Origin: an uncultured Lachnospiraceae bacterium
Lineage (GTDB): Bacteria; Bacillota; Clostridia; Lachnospirales; Lachnospiraceae
Assembly: GCA_946558465.1 (NCBI GenBank)
Contig: CAMNTM010000015.1
Span: forward strand, 1 to 64,000
Direction of reading: 5' to 3'
DNA: 64,000 bases
Below are positions 16,771 through 25,093 of this stretch, one piece after another. The notes below the pieces were generated by a model. That model saw only the letters and a list, made by a program, of their open reading frames with translations. It was not told where the DNA came from and made no database searches. The first letter of the stretch is position 1. Every line of letters begins with the position of its first letter. Position numbers and translations under genes: made by a program.

Positions 16771-16831
16771 AATTAGGGACAGGGCAAAAAGCAATCGGGG
16801 ACGGGGTATTTCTAGAAATACCCCGTCCCCG
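16771..16831. repeat. Palindromic repeat copy D
   Basis: Half-motif AATTAGGGACAGGGC (16771-16785) precedes a perfect 36-base palindrome (16796-16831) with core GGGACGGGGTATTTC and centre TCTAGA. It sits 6 bases after the hypD stop codon and may act as its terminator hairpin. It has the same organisation as copy A. Confidence 0.9.
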
Positions 16832-16837
16832 ACTTAC

Positions 16838-19213
16838 TTAGTTGAAGCTCTGTTCTGTCCTCTCGATAATCTCATCCTGCAATGCCTTGCTGAGATTCCG
16901 GAAGTGATCGCTGTATCCTGCTACCCGCACAATCAAATCCTTATAATCCTCTGGATGCTTCTGCGCCTGTATCAGTGTTTCTTTATCAATGACATTAAAC
17001 TGTATGTGATGCCCGTCCATGTTAAAATATGTACGGACAAGGTTTGCCATCTGATCCAGTCCTTCTTCTCCGGCTACCACGCTTGGCGTGAATTTCTGAT
17101 TCAGAAGTGTTCCGCCGGTCTGCAGGTGGTCCATCTTCGCACAGGACTTTACAACTGCCGTAGGCCCGTTTACGTCTGCACCTTTCTCTGGTGAAATCCC
17201 TTCGGACACCGGCTTATGTGCCAGCCGCCCGTTCGGGCTTGCCATCATAACATCGCCGAAATATACGTGGCACGTCGTAGGAAGCATGTTAATGCGGTAC
17301 ATACCGCCCAGCATATTCGGACGTCCTGTTACCTGGCTTCTATAATATTCGAATACGCCTTTCATGATCTCATCCGCATAATCATCATCATTTCCGTATT
17401 TCGGAGTCTTATTTCTTACCAGATTCAGAATCCTGTCGTGGCCCTCAAAGTTATCGTCGAGAGCCTGCATGAGCTCTGCCATTGTAAATGTCTTTTTTTC
17501 ATATACGTTATATTTCACTGCTGCCAGACAGTCTGTAATCGTTCCGATACCTACACCCTGTAAATACTTGGTATTATACCTTGCACCGCCACCGTTATAG
17601 TCCTTTCCTTTGGAAATACAGTCGTTTGTAATGATGGAAAGGAACGGCACCGGCATATACTCTGCAAAGATTTTCTCAATTACGTTACTTCCCTGAATTT
17701 TAATGTCGATGAAATATTTCATCTGCTTTTTAAACGCATCATACAGCTCATCATAGGTCTCAAAATCCACCGCATATCCAAGCTGCAATCCAAGCTGCTG
17801 ATCTGTCATCTTATCATAACCGTTATTCAAGGTCAGCTCGAATATCTTCGGAATATTGAAATATCCGGTCAGGATATAAGCTTCGTTTCCAAATGCGCCC
17901 GTCTCCACACAGCCGCTGGTTCCGCCCTTTCTTGCATCGTCCAGAGACTTTCCGGCATTCATAAGCTCCTGAATAATCGCCTCTGTATTATAAAATGCCG
18001 GCTGTCCCCAGCCCTTACGTGAAACCTCGCAGGCACGCTTTAAGAACCTCTGAGGAGTCTTGCGGCTGATCTGTACGTTGGAGCTCGGCTGAAGAAGCTT
18101 CATCTCATCCATACAGTCAAGAATCAGATAGCTTACATTATTTACACCATTTTCACCGCTTGGTGTAATACCACCCGTATTTAGGTTTGCAAAATCTGTA
18201 TAGGTACTGCTTTCTTTTAAGGTAATGCCTACCTTTGGCGGCGCCGGCTGGTTATTGAATTTTACCCACAGACATTCTAAAAGCTCCAGCGCCTTCTCAT
18301 CATCAAGAATTCCGGCTTCCACATCCTTTTCATAGAACGGATTCAAGTGCTGGTCAAGTCTTCCCGGACTATACGCATCCCACGGATTCAGCTCGCTTGT
18401 AACTCCAAGATGCACAAACCAGTACATCTGAATTGCCTGCCAGTAGGTCTGAGGCCTATGTGCCGGCACCACATCGCAGTTGGCTGCAATCTGCAGAAGC
18501 TCTGCTTTCCTCGTCTCGTCCGTCTCTTTTTCCGCCAGCTCGCGTGCGTATGCCGCGTATCTCTCTCCAAGAATCATGATAGCCTCACAAGCAAGCTTCA
18601 TACCCTCCAGCTCATTCTTCTTGTCAAGCGCCTCCGGATCATTCATAAAATCAAGCTTAGATAAGGACTCCTCAATATCCTCCTTATAATCTAAAAATCC
18701 TTTTTCATAAATCTTAAAGGAACCAACCGTATGCCCCGGTCCCCTCTGCTCCATGAACTCTGTAAAAATACCGCTCTCATAGGCCTTCTTCCACTCCGGC
18801 GTCATCTGGCTTAGGATTCTGCTTCTCGTACTTCTCTTATCCCAGTAAGGAATCATTACTTCCTCCTGAACCTTATAATACTCATCCTTAACCTTGAAGT
18901 TAATCAGCTCTCGGTCATTCATAACATGCATATCTTCCAGTGTATGACAGCACAGCTCCGGAAATGTAGGCGCTGCCTGAGGCGAATCTCCCTTTTCGCC
19001 TACAATCAGCTCTCCCTCGCCGATATACAGTGTCTTTGTGGAAAAATAATCCTTCAGCACCTGGCCGCGAAGCTCCGGAATAGACACCGCCCCCTCATAC
19101 TTTTCATAGGTCTTTGTTTCGCTGATGGCACGCTCCAAATCAATATGTGGCTGCGTATCAACACTTAATTTACGAAGTTTCTTAATTCTTTCGTTCATGC
19201 CTCTTTCTTCCAT
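16838..19213 (-). CDS. hypD: trans-4-hydroxy-L-proline dehydratase (glycyl radical enzyme)
   Basis: Glycyl radical enzyme removing water from trans-4-hydroxy-L-proline to give 1-pyrroline-5-carboxylate. The 791 residues match Clostridioides HypD closely along the length as I remember it, including GELIVGEKGDSPQAAPT, FVHLGVTSELNPWDAYSPG and NNQPAPPKVGITLKESSTY (read in pieces). The thiyl cysteine is in GGTSGCVETGAFG (about residue 435) and the radical glycine in VRVAGYSDHF (Gly766). AGGAGG lies 8 bases before the ATG and is encoded inside the last codons of hypE. ProC (5.5 kb) would finish the route to proline. Confidence 0.95.
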   Translation of the reverse strand: MEERGMNERIKKLRKLSVDTQPHIDLERAISETKTYEKYEGAVSIPELRGQVLKDYFSTKTLYIGEGELIVGEKGDSPQAAPTFPELCCHTLEDMHVMNDRELINFKVKDEYYKVQEEVMIPYWDKRSTRSRILSQMTPEWKKAYESGIFTEFMEQRGPGHTVGSFKIYEKGFLDYKEDIEESLSKLDFMNDPEALDKKNELEGMKLACEAIMILGERYAAYARELAEKETDETRKAELLQIAANCDVVPAHRPQTYWQAIQMYWFVHLGVTSELNPWDAYSPGRLDQHLNPFYEKDVEAGILDDEKALELLECLWVKFNNQPAPPKVGITLKESSTYTDFANLNTGGITPSGENGVNNVSYLILDCMDEMKLLQPSSNVQISRKTPQRFLKRACEVSRKGWGQPAFYNTEAIIQELMNAGKSLDDARKGGTSGCVETGAFGNEAYILTGYFNIPKIFELTLNNGYDKMTDQQLGLQLGYAVDFETYDELYDAFKKQMKYFIDIKIQGSNVIEKIFAEYMPVPFLSIITNDCISKGKDYNGGGARYNTKYLQGVGIGTITDCLAAVKYNVYEKKTFTMAELMQALDDNFEGHDRILNLVRNKTPKYGNDDDYADEIMKGVFEYYRSQVTGRPNMLGGMYRINMLPTTCHVYFGDVMMASPNGRLAHKPVSEGISPEKGADVNGPTAVVKSCAKMDHLQTGGTLLNQKFTPSVVAGEEGLDQMANLVRTYFNMDGHHIQFNVIDKETLIQAQKHPEDYKDLIVRVAGYSDHFRNLSKALQDEIIERTEQSFN

Positions 19214-19217
19214 TTTC

Positions 19218-20126
19218 TTAACCTCCTATTTTTACATTATGGAATCCAGCTTCCTTAAATAGCCCTTTAAAATGCTCCATCTCTTCTTTATCGGGGGCAT
19301 GGAAATTCTCTCCCTCATATACCGCACCAAGCCTTGTATATTTCCCCGATCCGGTATTATGATAAGGCAGGAGATTTACGCACGCTGCCTGTATATTCTT
19401 CTCAATCAGATAATCAATGATGTCCTTCATATCCGAATCCGTCCCATTTACCTCTTTGATAACAGGGATTCGGATATAAATCCGTGCTCCGGCCGCGTTC
19501 AATCCCTCCAGGTTTGAAAGAATTTTTTCATTTCCGGCGCCCATATATTTTTTATGTATCTCGTTATTCATTGTCTTAATATCATATAAAAATGTATCAA
19601 TATACGGAAGAATTCTCTCGAAATTTTCGTACGGCGCATAACCACAGGTATCAATCGTTACAGTGATTCCCAGTCGATTCAGCCTCTTACAAAGCTCCTC
19701 TACAAAATCCATATCCGCTGTCATAACCTCCCCGCCGGACAATGTTACGCCGCCGCCGGACTCCTCATAAAACATCTCATCCTTTTTAAGCTCTTTTATC
19801 AGCTCATCAACGGCGTATTCTTTCCCTGCAATTTCCCGGAGATTCAGATTACAATACTCCGTACAGGTCCCACAGGCATCACAGAGCGTCAGATCTGTCA
19901 CTACCTTTCCGCCCTCCTCATGAATCGCTTTATGCGGACAGGCAAGCTCACAGCTTCTGCAGCCGACACACCTCTCCTTATCATAAAGCGGCTGCTTTTT
20001 ATAGCTCTGTGTCTCCGGATTATGACACCACATACACCTGAGTCCGCATCCCTTAAAAAAAACCGTCGTCCGGATTCCATCCCCGTCGTGAATCGAATAT
20101 TTTTGAATACTTGTAATCAAGCTCAT
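19218..20126 (-). CDS. hypE: Hydroxyproline dehydratase activase (radical SAM, glycyl radical activating enzyme)
   Basis: Generates the glycyl radical on HypD using S-adenosylmethionine. The radical SAM cluster motif is CGLRCMWCHNPE near residue 27. It is followed by the inserted two-cluster ferredoxin domain of this activase class, with CVGCRSCELACP and CDACGTCTEYC (about 53-92), and GGGVTLSGGEVM for SAM binding. Its 302 residues are the usual length. It is the first gene of the hypE-hypD operon, with a 4-base gap to hypD. No clear promoter is assigned; a TAGACT palindrome lies about 77 bases upstream. Confidence 0.93.
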   Translation of the reverse strand: MSLITSIQKYSIHDGDGIRTTVFFKGCGLRCMWCHNPETQSYKKQPLYDKERCVGCRSCELACPHKAIHEEGGKVVTDLTLCDACGTCTEYCNLNLREIAGKEYAVDELIKELKKDEMFYEESGGGVTLSGGEVMTADMDFVEELCKRLNRLGITVTIDTCGYAPYENFERILPYIDTFLYDIKTMNNEIHKKYMGAGNEKILSNLEGLNAAGARIYIRIPVIKEVNGTDSDMKDIIDYLIEKNIQAACVNLLPYHNTGSGKYTRLGAVYEGENFHAPDKEEMEHFKGLFKEAGFHNVKIGG

Positions 20127-20202
20127 TTTCTTTATCTGCTCCCTGCTCTGCCAGCATATCGGTTTATTTTTATATGCCAGTATATTCGTATCTCTATAAT
20201 TC

Positions 20203-20216
20203 TAGACTATAGTCTA
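20203..20216. promoter_or_regulatory. Palindromic operator candidate upstream of hypE
   Basis: TAGACTATAGTCTA is a perfect 14-base palindrome, and another TAGACT half-site lies at 20222-20227 (AGTCTA on the plus strand). A weak minus-strand promoter (TTGTTA, 16 bases, TAGACT) could overlap it. A regulator of hypE-hypD binding here is an inference; no matching regulator is identified. Confidence 0.4.
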
Positions 20217-20243
20217 TACCTCAGTCTAAAATTAACAAAATTA

Positions 20244-20275
20244 CCTCCCTTTGTCAAGTCTTTGACAAAGGGAGG
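20244..20275 (-). terminator. Intrinsic terminator of the DUF1848 gene
   Basis: Arms of 14 bases (20244-20257 and 20262-20275, core CCTCCCTTTGTCAA) pair perfectly around a 4-base loop. Minus-strand transcripts continue into TAATTTTGTTAATTTT, a moderately U-rich tail. It lies 20 bases beyond the DUF1848 stop and separates that gene from hypE. Confidence 0.8.
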
Positions 20276-20295
20276 ATTGATTTTCTACGTATTCA

Positions 20296-21240
20296 CTAAA
20301 AACTTATGCTCATTTCCGGCAAATCGAACAATGAGAGCTGATTATCCAGATTCGAGCGGACTCTCTTATCTGTAATCACTTCATCTCCCTTCAAATTCCC
20401 TGTTAAAATAGGGGACTGCGAATCATGTCTTTCATATCTTCTCTCTGCCCCTTTCAGCGAGTTTGTCGCATAACAGTACCGGCACCCGTTTACGCAAGTA
20501 TCGTATACTCCAATATCAATACTCTCCAGACAACCGCATTCTTTGCGCTGCCCCGGATCTTTTTTTAAATCCAGCTTATACCCGATAACCTCACGGATTC
20601 TTTCCTTATCAATACAGGCACCCTTCTTGATTCCATACCGGGATAAATCTATCTCCTCCGCACAGGTATAGACAGGAAGTCCGTATTTTGCAGCAACTCT
20701 GGAAAGCCTTGCCGCCGCTTTCTCCATCATCTCCGGCTCCAGCTCCGGATAACGTCCCTCCCTGTACAAATCTACAAAGCTGATAATACAGCGGTTTGCT
20801 GCTTCATGAAGCCATCCACACATCATTTCGAACTTCTCTTCATGATAGTCAAGCGAATACTTATCTGTCAGAAGAATCGGATCAAACCGCCAGTCAATCC
20901 GGTTCTTTCCTATCTTTTCACTCAGCAGAAGAAATGTTGCAATTGCCTCCTCTATCGGAGGAACGTTTAATTCCATATCCTCTTCATAATCTGTGATTGT
21001 CATCTGAAAATAAAACCGATACCCCATCCCTTCAATCTCATCCAAATACCGCAGAAGAGGTTCGGGATTCTTCGTCCAGAATACAATACAATCTACAATC
21101 TCAGGTGACAAAGGAATACGGCTTATTTTCTTTTTATTATATGGATTGGGAACCAGCACCTCTCCTTTCCTCAGACGATTTATAAACCATTCTGAATAGA
21201 GCGCCGGAATATCAGTTCTTCTGCTTGCACTAATAATCAT
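20296..21240 (-). CDS. DUF1848 protein with C-terminal CxxxCxxC motif
   Basis: Protein of 314 residues of the DUF1848 family, recognised from its N-terminus MIISASRRTDIPALYSEWF, the VFWTKNPEPLL segment and the RIDWRFDPILLTD segment. Near the C-terminus is CVNGCRYCYATNS (Cys249, Cys253, Cys256), the spacing of a radical SAM iron-sulfur motif, preceded by CGCLESIDIG. A TIM-barrel-like radical SAM relative is plausible, but function is unknown. The start is the ATG with AGGAG 7 bases upstream; an in-frame ATG 13 codons earlier is less likely. It is divergent from bioY. Confidence 0.85.
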   Translation of the reverse strand: MIISASRRTDIPALYSEWFINRLRKGEVLVPNPYNKKKISRIPLSPEIVDCIVFWTKNPEPLLRYLDEIEGMGYRFYFQMTITDYEEDMELNVPPIEEAIATFLLLSEKIGKNRIDWRFDPILLTDKYSLDYHEEKFEMMCGWLHEAANRCIISFVDLYREGRYPELEPEMMEKAAARLSRVAAKYGLPVYTCAEEIDLSRYGIKKGACIDKERIREVIGYKLDLKKDPGQRKECGCLESIDIGVYDTCVNGCRYCYATNSLKGAERRYERHDSQSPILTGNLKGDEVITDKRVRSNLDNQLSLFDLPEMSISF

Positions 21241-21347
21241 CTTCAGACTCCTGGACATATTACTATGGACATTATACACTATTTTTCGACATTTAGGGAT
21301 ATATATTTTTCAAAATATTATGGATATATATGGATCAAGCATTTTAT

Positions 21348-21400
21348 TTGTAAACCATTTTTATTTTTCAGTTGACAATAAACCTTATATTTTCTATAAT
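21348..21400 (+). promoter_or_regulatory. bioY promoter with BirA operator
   Basis: TTGTAAAC (21348-21355) and GTTGACAA (21371-21378) are inverted halves separated by 15 bases, the layout of a BirA (biotin repressor) operator in Firmicutes. The right half contains a consensus -35, TTGACA (21372-21377), followed after 17 bases by TATAAT (21395-21400). BirA with biotinyl-AMP would block RNA polymerase directly. The promoter elements are perfect consensus. Confidence 0.85.
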
Positions 21401-21470
21401 CAGTTACGGATATAACATTAACTTTATTCTTTTGCTTTACAATATTTTCACACGAAAAGGAGGACTTCTA

Positions 21471-22019
21471 ATGACCACTTCAAAAATATCTATCCAGGAT
21501 ATCTGCTCTATCGCATTATGTACTGCTGTCACTGCTGTCATGGCCCAGATATCCATTCCGATGCCTCTTGGTGTTCCCATGACCATGCAGACTTTTGCGA
21601 TTACACTGTCAGCCGTTATTTTAGGTTCTAAAAGGGGCGCTGTATCTTCACTTGTATATGTACTGCTTGGTGCAATAGGGCTTCCAGTGCTCGCAGGCTT
21701 TTCCGGCGGCGCACAGCATCTTCTTGGACCTACCGGAGGATTCTTAATCTCTTTTCCGATTATGGCCTATATCATTGGACTCGGTATCGACAAATTCCGC
21801 AATATAAAGGGCGGCTTTATTCTCTGTCTGGCTGCCGGAACAGCTGTGAATTACATATTCGGCATCGCCATGTTCTGCCTCCTTACAGGCAGCTCTGTCT
21901 TTACAGGCTTTACTGCCTGTGTACTGCCCTTTATCCCGACTGCAGTTTTAAAAGCTGTCCTCGCGTCAGTAATCGGGCTGAAAATCCGCACAAGGCTGGG
22001 GGCTTTCGTATGCGCTTAA
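21471..22019 (+). CDS. bioY: Biotin transporter S component BioY
   Basis: Biotin-binding membrane protein of 182 residues with six hydrophobic helices. BioY features are MAQISIPMPLGVPMTMQTFA in the first loop, GSKRGAVSSLVYVLLGAIGLPVLAGFSGG in pieces and LLGPTGGFLISFP. The start is the ATG preceded by AAGGAGG at 7 bases; upstream in-frame codons read through the promoter. No bioM/bioN genes are adjacent, so it probably docks on the general EcfA1A2T module encoded at the window start. It is controlled by a BirA operator. Confidence 0.95.
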   Translation: MTTSKISIQDICSIALCTAVTAVMAQISIPMPLGVPMTMQTFAITLSAVILGSKRGAVSSLVYVLLGAIGLPVLAGFSGGAQHLLGPTGGFLISFPIMAYIIGLGIDKFRNIKGGFILCLAAGTAVNYIFGIAMFCLLTGSSVFTGFTACVLPFIPTAVLKAVLASVIGLKIRTRLGAFVCA

Positions 22020-22399
22020 GACCTCATCACCTTCTATGCACCCAGAGCTACAGCGGCAAGGGTTACGATGATGCATTTGTGAAAAATATGGATCAGCTTA
22101 CAAAAAAACTTCGTACAGAAAAATCCACCCCTGTCGATATTGTATTTTCTACAGATGATTTGTGCGCGCACTGCCCTAACATGCTGGGCACTGATTTGTG
22201 TAGGGATAACGAAAAGGTAAAAGCCTATGATGAAGGTGTAATCCGGCATTTTCATATTGAGGAAAAAACTTATATCTACCAGGATATTACCCGGAAAATC
22301 CGAGAGAATATGACCCCGGAAATATTAAAAGACATCTGTAAAAACTGCTGCTGGTACCCGATTAGTGCATGCCGCAGGGTACTGTCCGGCAGGGAGTAG
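22010..22399 (+). CDS. DUF1284 cysteine-rich protein
   Basis: Soluble protein of 129 residues, DUF1284 family, beginning MRLRPHHLLCTQSYSGKGY. It contains cysteine groups CAHCPNMLGTDLC and CKNCCWYPISACRRV, consistent with binding an iron-sulfur cluster or zinc. The family is unnamed in function. It overlaps bioY by 10 bases, so it is translationally coupled and likely also repressed by BirA through the bioY promoter. The context invites a role near biotin or iron-sulfur chemistry, but that is only a guess. Confidence 0.85.
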   Translation: MRLRPHHLLCTQSYSGKGYDDAFVKNMDQLTKKLRTEKSTPVDIVFSTDDLCAHCPNMLGTDLCRDNEKVKAYDEGVIRHFHIEEKTYIYQDITRKIRENMTPEILKDICKNCCWYPISACRRVLSGRE

Positions 22400-22487
22400 T
22401 TAAATCCTGGATATTTAACAGTTATATAATACAGAAATCTACCGATATATTTTAATAGAGAATGTAACGGAAGAGGAGGTAGATTTC

Positions 22488-23984
22488 ATGACAATCGCGG
22501 AGAGAATTGCAGGACTTCCCACCGCAGTAAATACAGCTGCAGAATTTTGCGGTAAGCTGACACAGGGAACACCGGCGCCAGTATCTGCCGAAAAAAGTAA
22601 GGCAGATTCGGCAGCGACAAAAGCAAGCACTTTAAGCTCCTTGTATGCATTTGATCATGCAGATTATACAAGGGAAGATGCTCTAAAAAAACAGTGGCGG
22701 AAGATGAATACCGTTAATATAGCAGACATTCTGGATAAAACAGCGGATACATCAAACAGAACTTTAAGCATACATGATCTGGAAAAACAGCTGCAGGAAG
22801 GCCTGATAACACCTTCTATAGAAGATGCAGACCTGCAGATGCTGGAATTTGAATTTAACGGACTTAGCTTTAATGCCGGACCTGCATATGCAGATGTAGG
22901 TGCAGAAAAGGTCAGCCGTAATATCGAATATACTGCATCTCGCTATGCTGCAATGGAGGCAAGGATAAAAGAAACCTACTCCGGAGCTCTGCAGAAGGCC
23001 GAGCTCGATAAACTGGAAAAAATTTATCAGAGAACCGTAGACCGCTCGGCAGAAAAGTATGCAGAGATTGTAAGCGGAATTTTGGAAAAAAACGGTGTTT
23101 CTGGGGAAAAAGAAAAGCTTTCCCAGTCATATCGGAAAAGTGTAGAAGCCAGAGCGCAGCAATACAGAGAATTTTTAAAAGAAAATCCGGAATTTACCGG
23201 AACCGAAGGAACCGAAAATAAATGGCTTTTAAAGGATGACGAATATATTGCCGCCAGACTGCGGAAACAGCAGCTTGCCCTGCAGGCAGAGACTGCCGGC
23301 GCGGCCGAAAAAAGCAGCTATACTCGCCGGGATCTCGAAATTTTAGGCCAATATACCTCAGAAATCACAATCATGGAGGCAAAATCCAACACTTATGACA
23401 TGAATGAAGAACGGATGGGCTTAGAGCTTGCTATTCTTGCTATGAAGACAGATACGATCGAAAACGAAGGCGGAATCTCAGAAAATCTTAAAGAAACGCT
23501 TGAAAAAACTTTAAATGGACTTGTCGGTTCATTTATGGAGCGGTTCGACGAGCAGCTGAGTACAAACAGAAATGAAGCTATGACCGTCTATGATTCCCGT
23601 GGAAATTCACCTCTTGACAAGAACTCCGTCTGGAACGTATATAATAAAACGCTCGATGAATACCGGCAGTCAAAGGATCTGATGAAAGCATTGGTAAAGG
23701 GCGCTGAATACGCAAAAAACAGCTATGACAAAAAGGAATCTGAGGGACTGGTCCTGGGTGTTTACCGTTATATGAACGGTGCCTCCTACTGGAATAACTT
23801 CTTCAAGACAAATACCGGAGGAGGCTACGATAAAGCAGTCAGTACCTACAGCCGCCACCTGACTGAATTTATGGATTTTAGAAAAAGACTGGATAACGGA
23901 GAGGGACTACAGATGAACCTGACGGGCTCTTCAAATTTTTACCTTGCAGAAAGCGGCGGAGAACTGATAAGTGAAAAAGCATAA
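22488..23984 (+). CDS. Unrecognised helical protein, 498 residues
   Basis: I do not recognise this family. The protein is soluble in appearance, with no signal peptide or transmembrane helix, and is rich in Ala, Glu, Lys and Ser. The first 50 residues look disordered (Ala/Ser/Thr/Pro-rich). Predicted long helices occur around 140-235 and 245-350; a Gly-rich tail has NTGGGYDKAVSTYSRHLTEF. GAGGAGG lies 7 bases before the ATG. It is monocistronic, followed at once by a hairpin terminator. The composition resembles secreted or appendage-associated helical proteins without export signals, but no function is assigned. Confidence 0.85.
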   Translation: MTIAERIAGLPTAVNTAAEFCGKLTQGTPAPVSAEKSKADSAATKASTLSSLYAFDHADYTREDALKKQWRKMNTVNIADILDKTADTSNRTLSIHDLEKQLQEGLITPSIEDADLQMLEFEFNGLSFNAGPAYADVGAEKVSRNIEYTASRYAAMEARIKETYSGALQKAELDKLEKIYQRTVDRSAEKYAEIVSGILEKNGVSGEKEKLSQSYRKSVEARAQQYREFLKENPEFTGTEGTENKWLLKDDEYIAARLRKQQLALQAETAGAAEKSSYTRRDLEILGQYTSEITIMEAKSNTYDMNEERMGLELAILAMKTDTIENEGGISENLKETLEKTLNGLVGSFMERFDEQLSTNRNEAMTVYDSRGNSPLDKNSVWNVYNKTLDEYRQSKDLMKALVKGAEYAKNSYDKKESEGLVLGVYRYMNGASYWNNFFKTNTGGGYDKAVSTYSRHLTEFMDFRKRLDNGEGLQMNLTGSSNFYLAESGGELISEKA

Positions 23985-23997
23985 CAAGGAACAGCTG

Positions 23998-24019
23998 AGG
24001 ACGGGGCAATCCCCGTCCT
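23998..24019 (+). terminator. Hairpin terminator, related to the palindromic repeat core
   Basis: AGGACGGGG (23998-24006) pairs perfectly with CCCCGTCCT (24011-24019) around CAAT, 14 bases past the stop codon, followed by a short T-rich tail. The stem core GGACGGGG is the same as in the dispersed palindromes A-F, suggesting a shortened copy used as terminator. Confidence 0.7.
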
Positions 24020-24067
24020 TTACTTGAAACAATCATAATATCACATTACGTCGAAATCAATAGCTTT

Positions 24068-24961
24068 TTAATTCCTCCATACAACTTGATTTCTACCTGA
24101 CTTTTTCGCATCAGCCACCATATCCTCTGCAATTGCAAAATACGCATTACAAGAATCGCCGGGCTTCGGAACTACCGTGACGCCGCCGATGCTTACCGTA
24201 ACCCATCTGGAAGCAGAATCCCAATGCGGAATATGAAGTCTTTCGACCGCATGGCAGATAGTCTTCTGATGCTCGAAAACTGCCTCTCTCGTTCCGCCCA
24301 GTACAACTGCTGCAAAGCGGTCCCCTTCATAGCGTGCAAACAGGTCGGTACACCGTTTAAGACACGAAGAAATAGCTCCTGCTGCAGCGATTAATACCTT
24401 ATCCCCTTCTGGATACCCATACCTCTCATTATATGCCCGAAATTTATCAATATCAAATACACAGATAGAAACCGGTACCTCAAGACGCACAGCCTCCTGC
24501 CATTTTGAAGCAAGGCTGAGGTCGTATTTTTGTTTACTCGCCGCCCCGGTCAATGGATCAATCATGGCAGACTGCTCCTTTTCATACATTCTGTACTGAT
24601 GCAGACTGACGTACGCACGTGTTCTCCCTTTCATGACCAACGGGTAAATCGGTCTTACTATATAATCTGCCGCACCGAGTGCAAGTCCCTTTTCCTCTCG
24701 TCCGGCATCTCCTTCATCTATAAGAAGAAGCACCGGAGTATGCCAGGGCATAATCCTTTCCTGCAGCTCCTTAAGCAGTACAAAATCTTCCATCTCAGGC
24801 AGGGAAGAGTCCAGAAAAATCAAGGAATACTCTCCCGTCTCCGCACAGACCAGGCCTTCCTTTGCAGTACAGACAGCTGTTACCTCATACTCCTCTTCCA
24901 AAATAACTTTCAGAAATTCTATTTCTTCCTGATTTTTTTCTATCAATAGTATCTTCTGCAT
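24068..24961 (-). CDS. Degenerate receiver-GGDEF protein
   Basis: 297 residues: an N-terminal CheY-like receiver (1-115) and a C-terminal GGDEF domain (about 130-297). The receiver keeps the phospho-acceptor Asp51 but has EKN in place of the usual acidic pair at its start and Arg103-Pro in place of Lys-Pro. The GGDEF signature is EGDRF (212-216): first Gly is Glu and the catalytic Glu is Arg, so cyclase activity is unlikely. The RxxD inhibitory-site motif (Arg203-Asp206) is retained, so it may bind cyclic di-GMP. It is a single gene between the terminator of the 498-residue protein and hemW. Confidence 0.9.
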   Translation of the reverse strand: MQKILLIEKNQEEIEFLKVILEEEYEVTAVCTAKEGLVCAETGEYSLIFLDSSLPEMEDFVLLKELQERIMPWHTPVLLLIDEGDAGREEKGLALGAADYIVRPIYPLVMKGRTRAYVSLHQYRMYEKEQSAMIDPLTGAASKQKYDLSLASKWQEAVRLEVPVSICVFDIDKFRAYNERYGYPEGDKVLIAAAGAISSCLKRCTDLFARYEGDRFAAVVLGGTREAVFEHQKTICHAVERLHIPHWDSASRWVTVSIGGVTVVPKPGDSCNAYFAIAEDMVADAKKSGRNQVVWRN

Positions 24962-25093
24962 CTTATATGCTCCTTAGCTCGCTTCCTTTACAAAAAATAT
25001 ATTTTTGACACATCTGCGTAAAATTCTTTATATAGTAAAAATTATATTCCAGCCGGATATAAATATCAAGTATATTTCCTTATGCTCCAAAGC

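Noticed and set aside
16705-16794. N-terminal extension of acylphosphatase by 30 residues
   Set aside because: It would be encoded partly by palindromic repeat D, and family members begin at the later ATG.
22414-22449. ACCGATATA upstream of the 498-residue gene as a sigma-28 (flagellar) -10
   Set aside because: The needed TAAA-type -35 is not at the required distance, and no flagellar genes are in the window.
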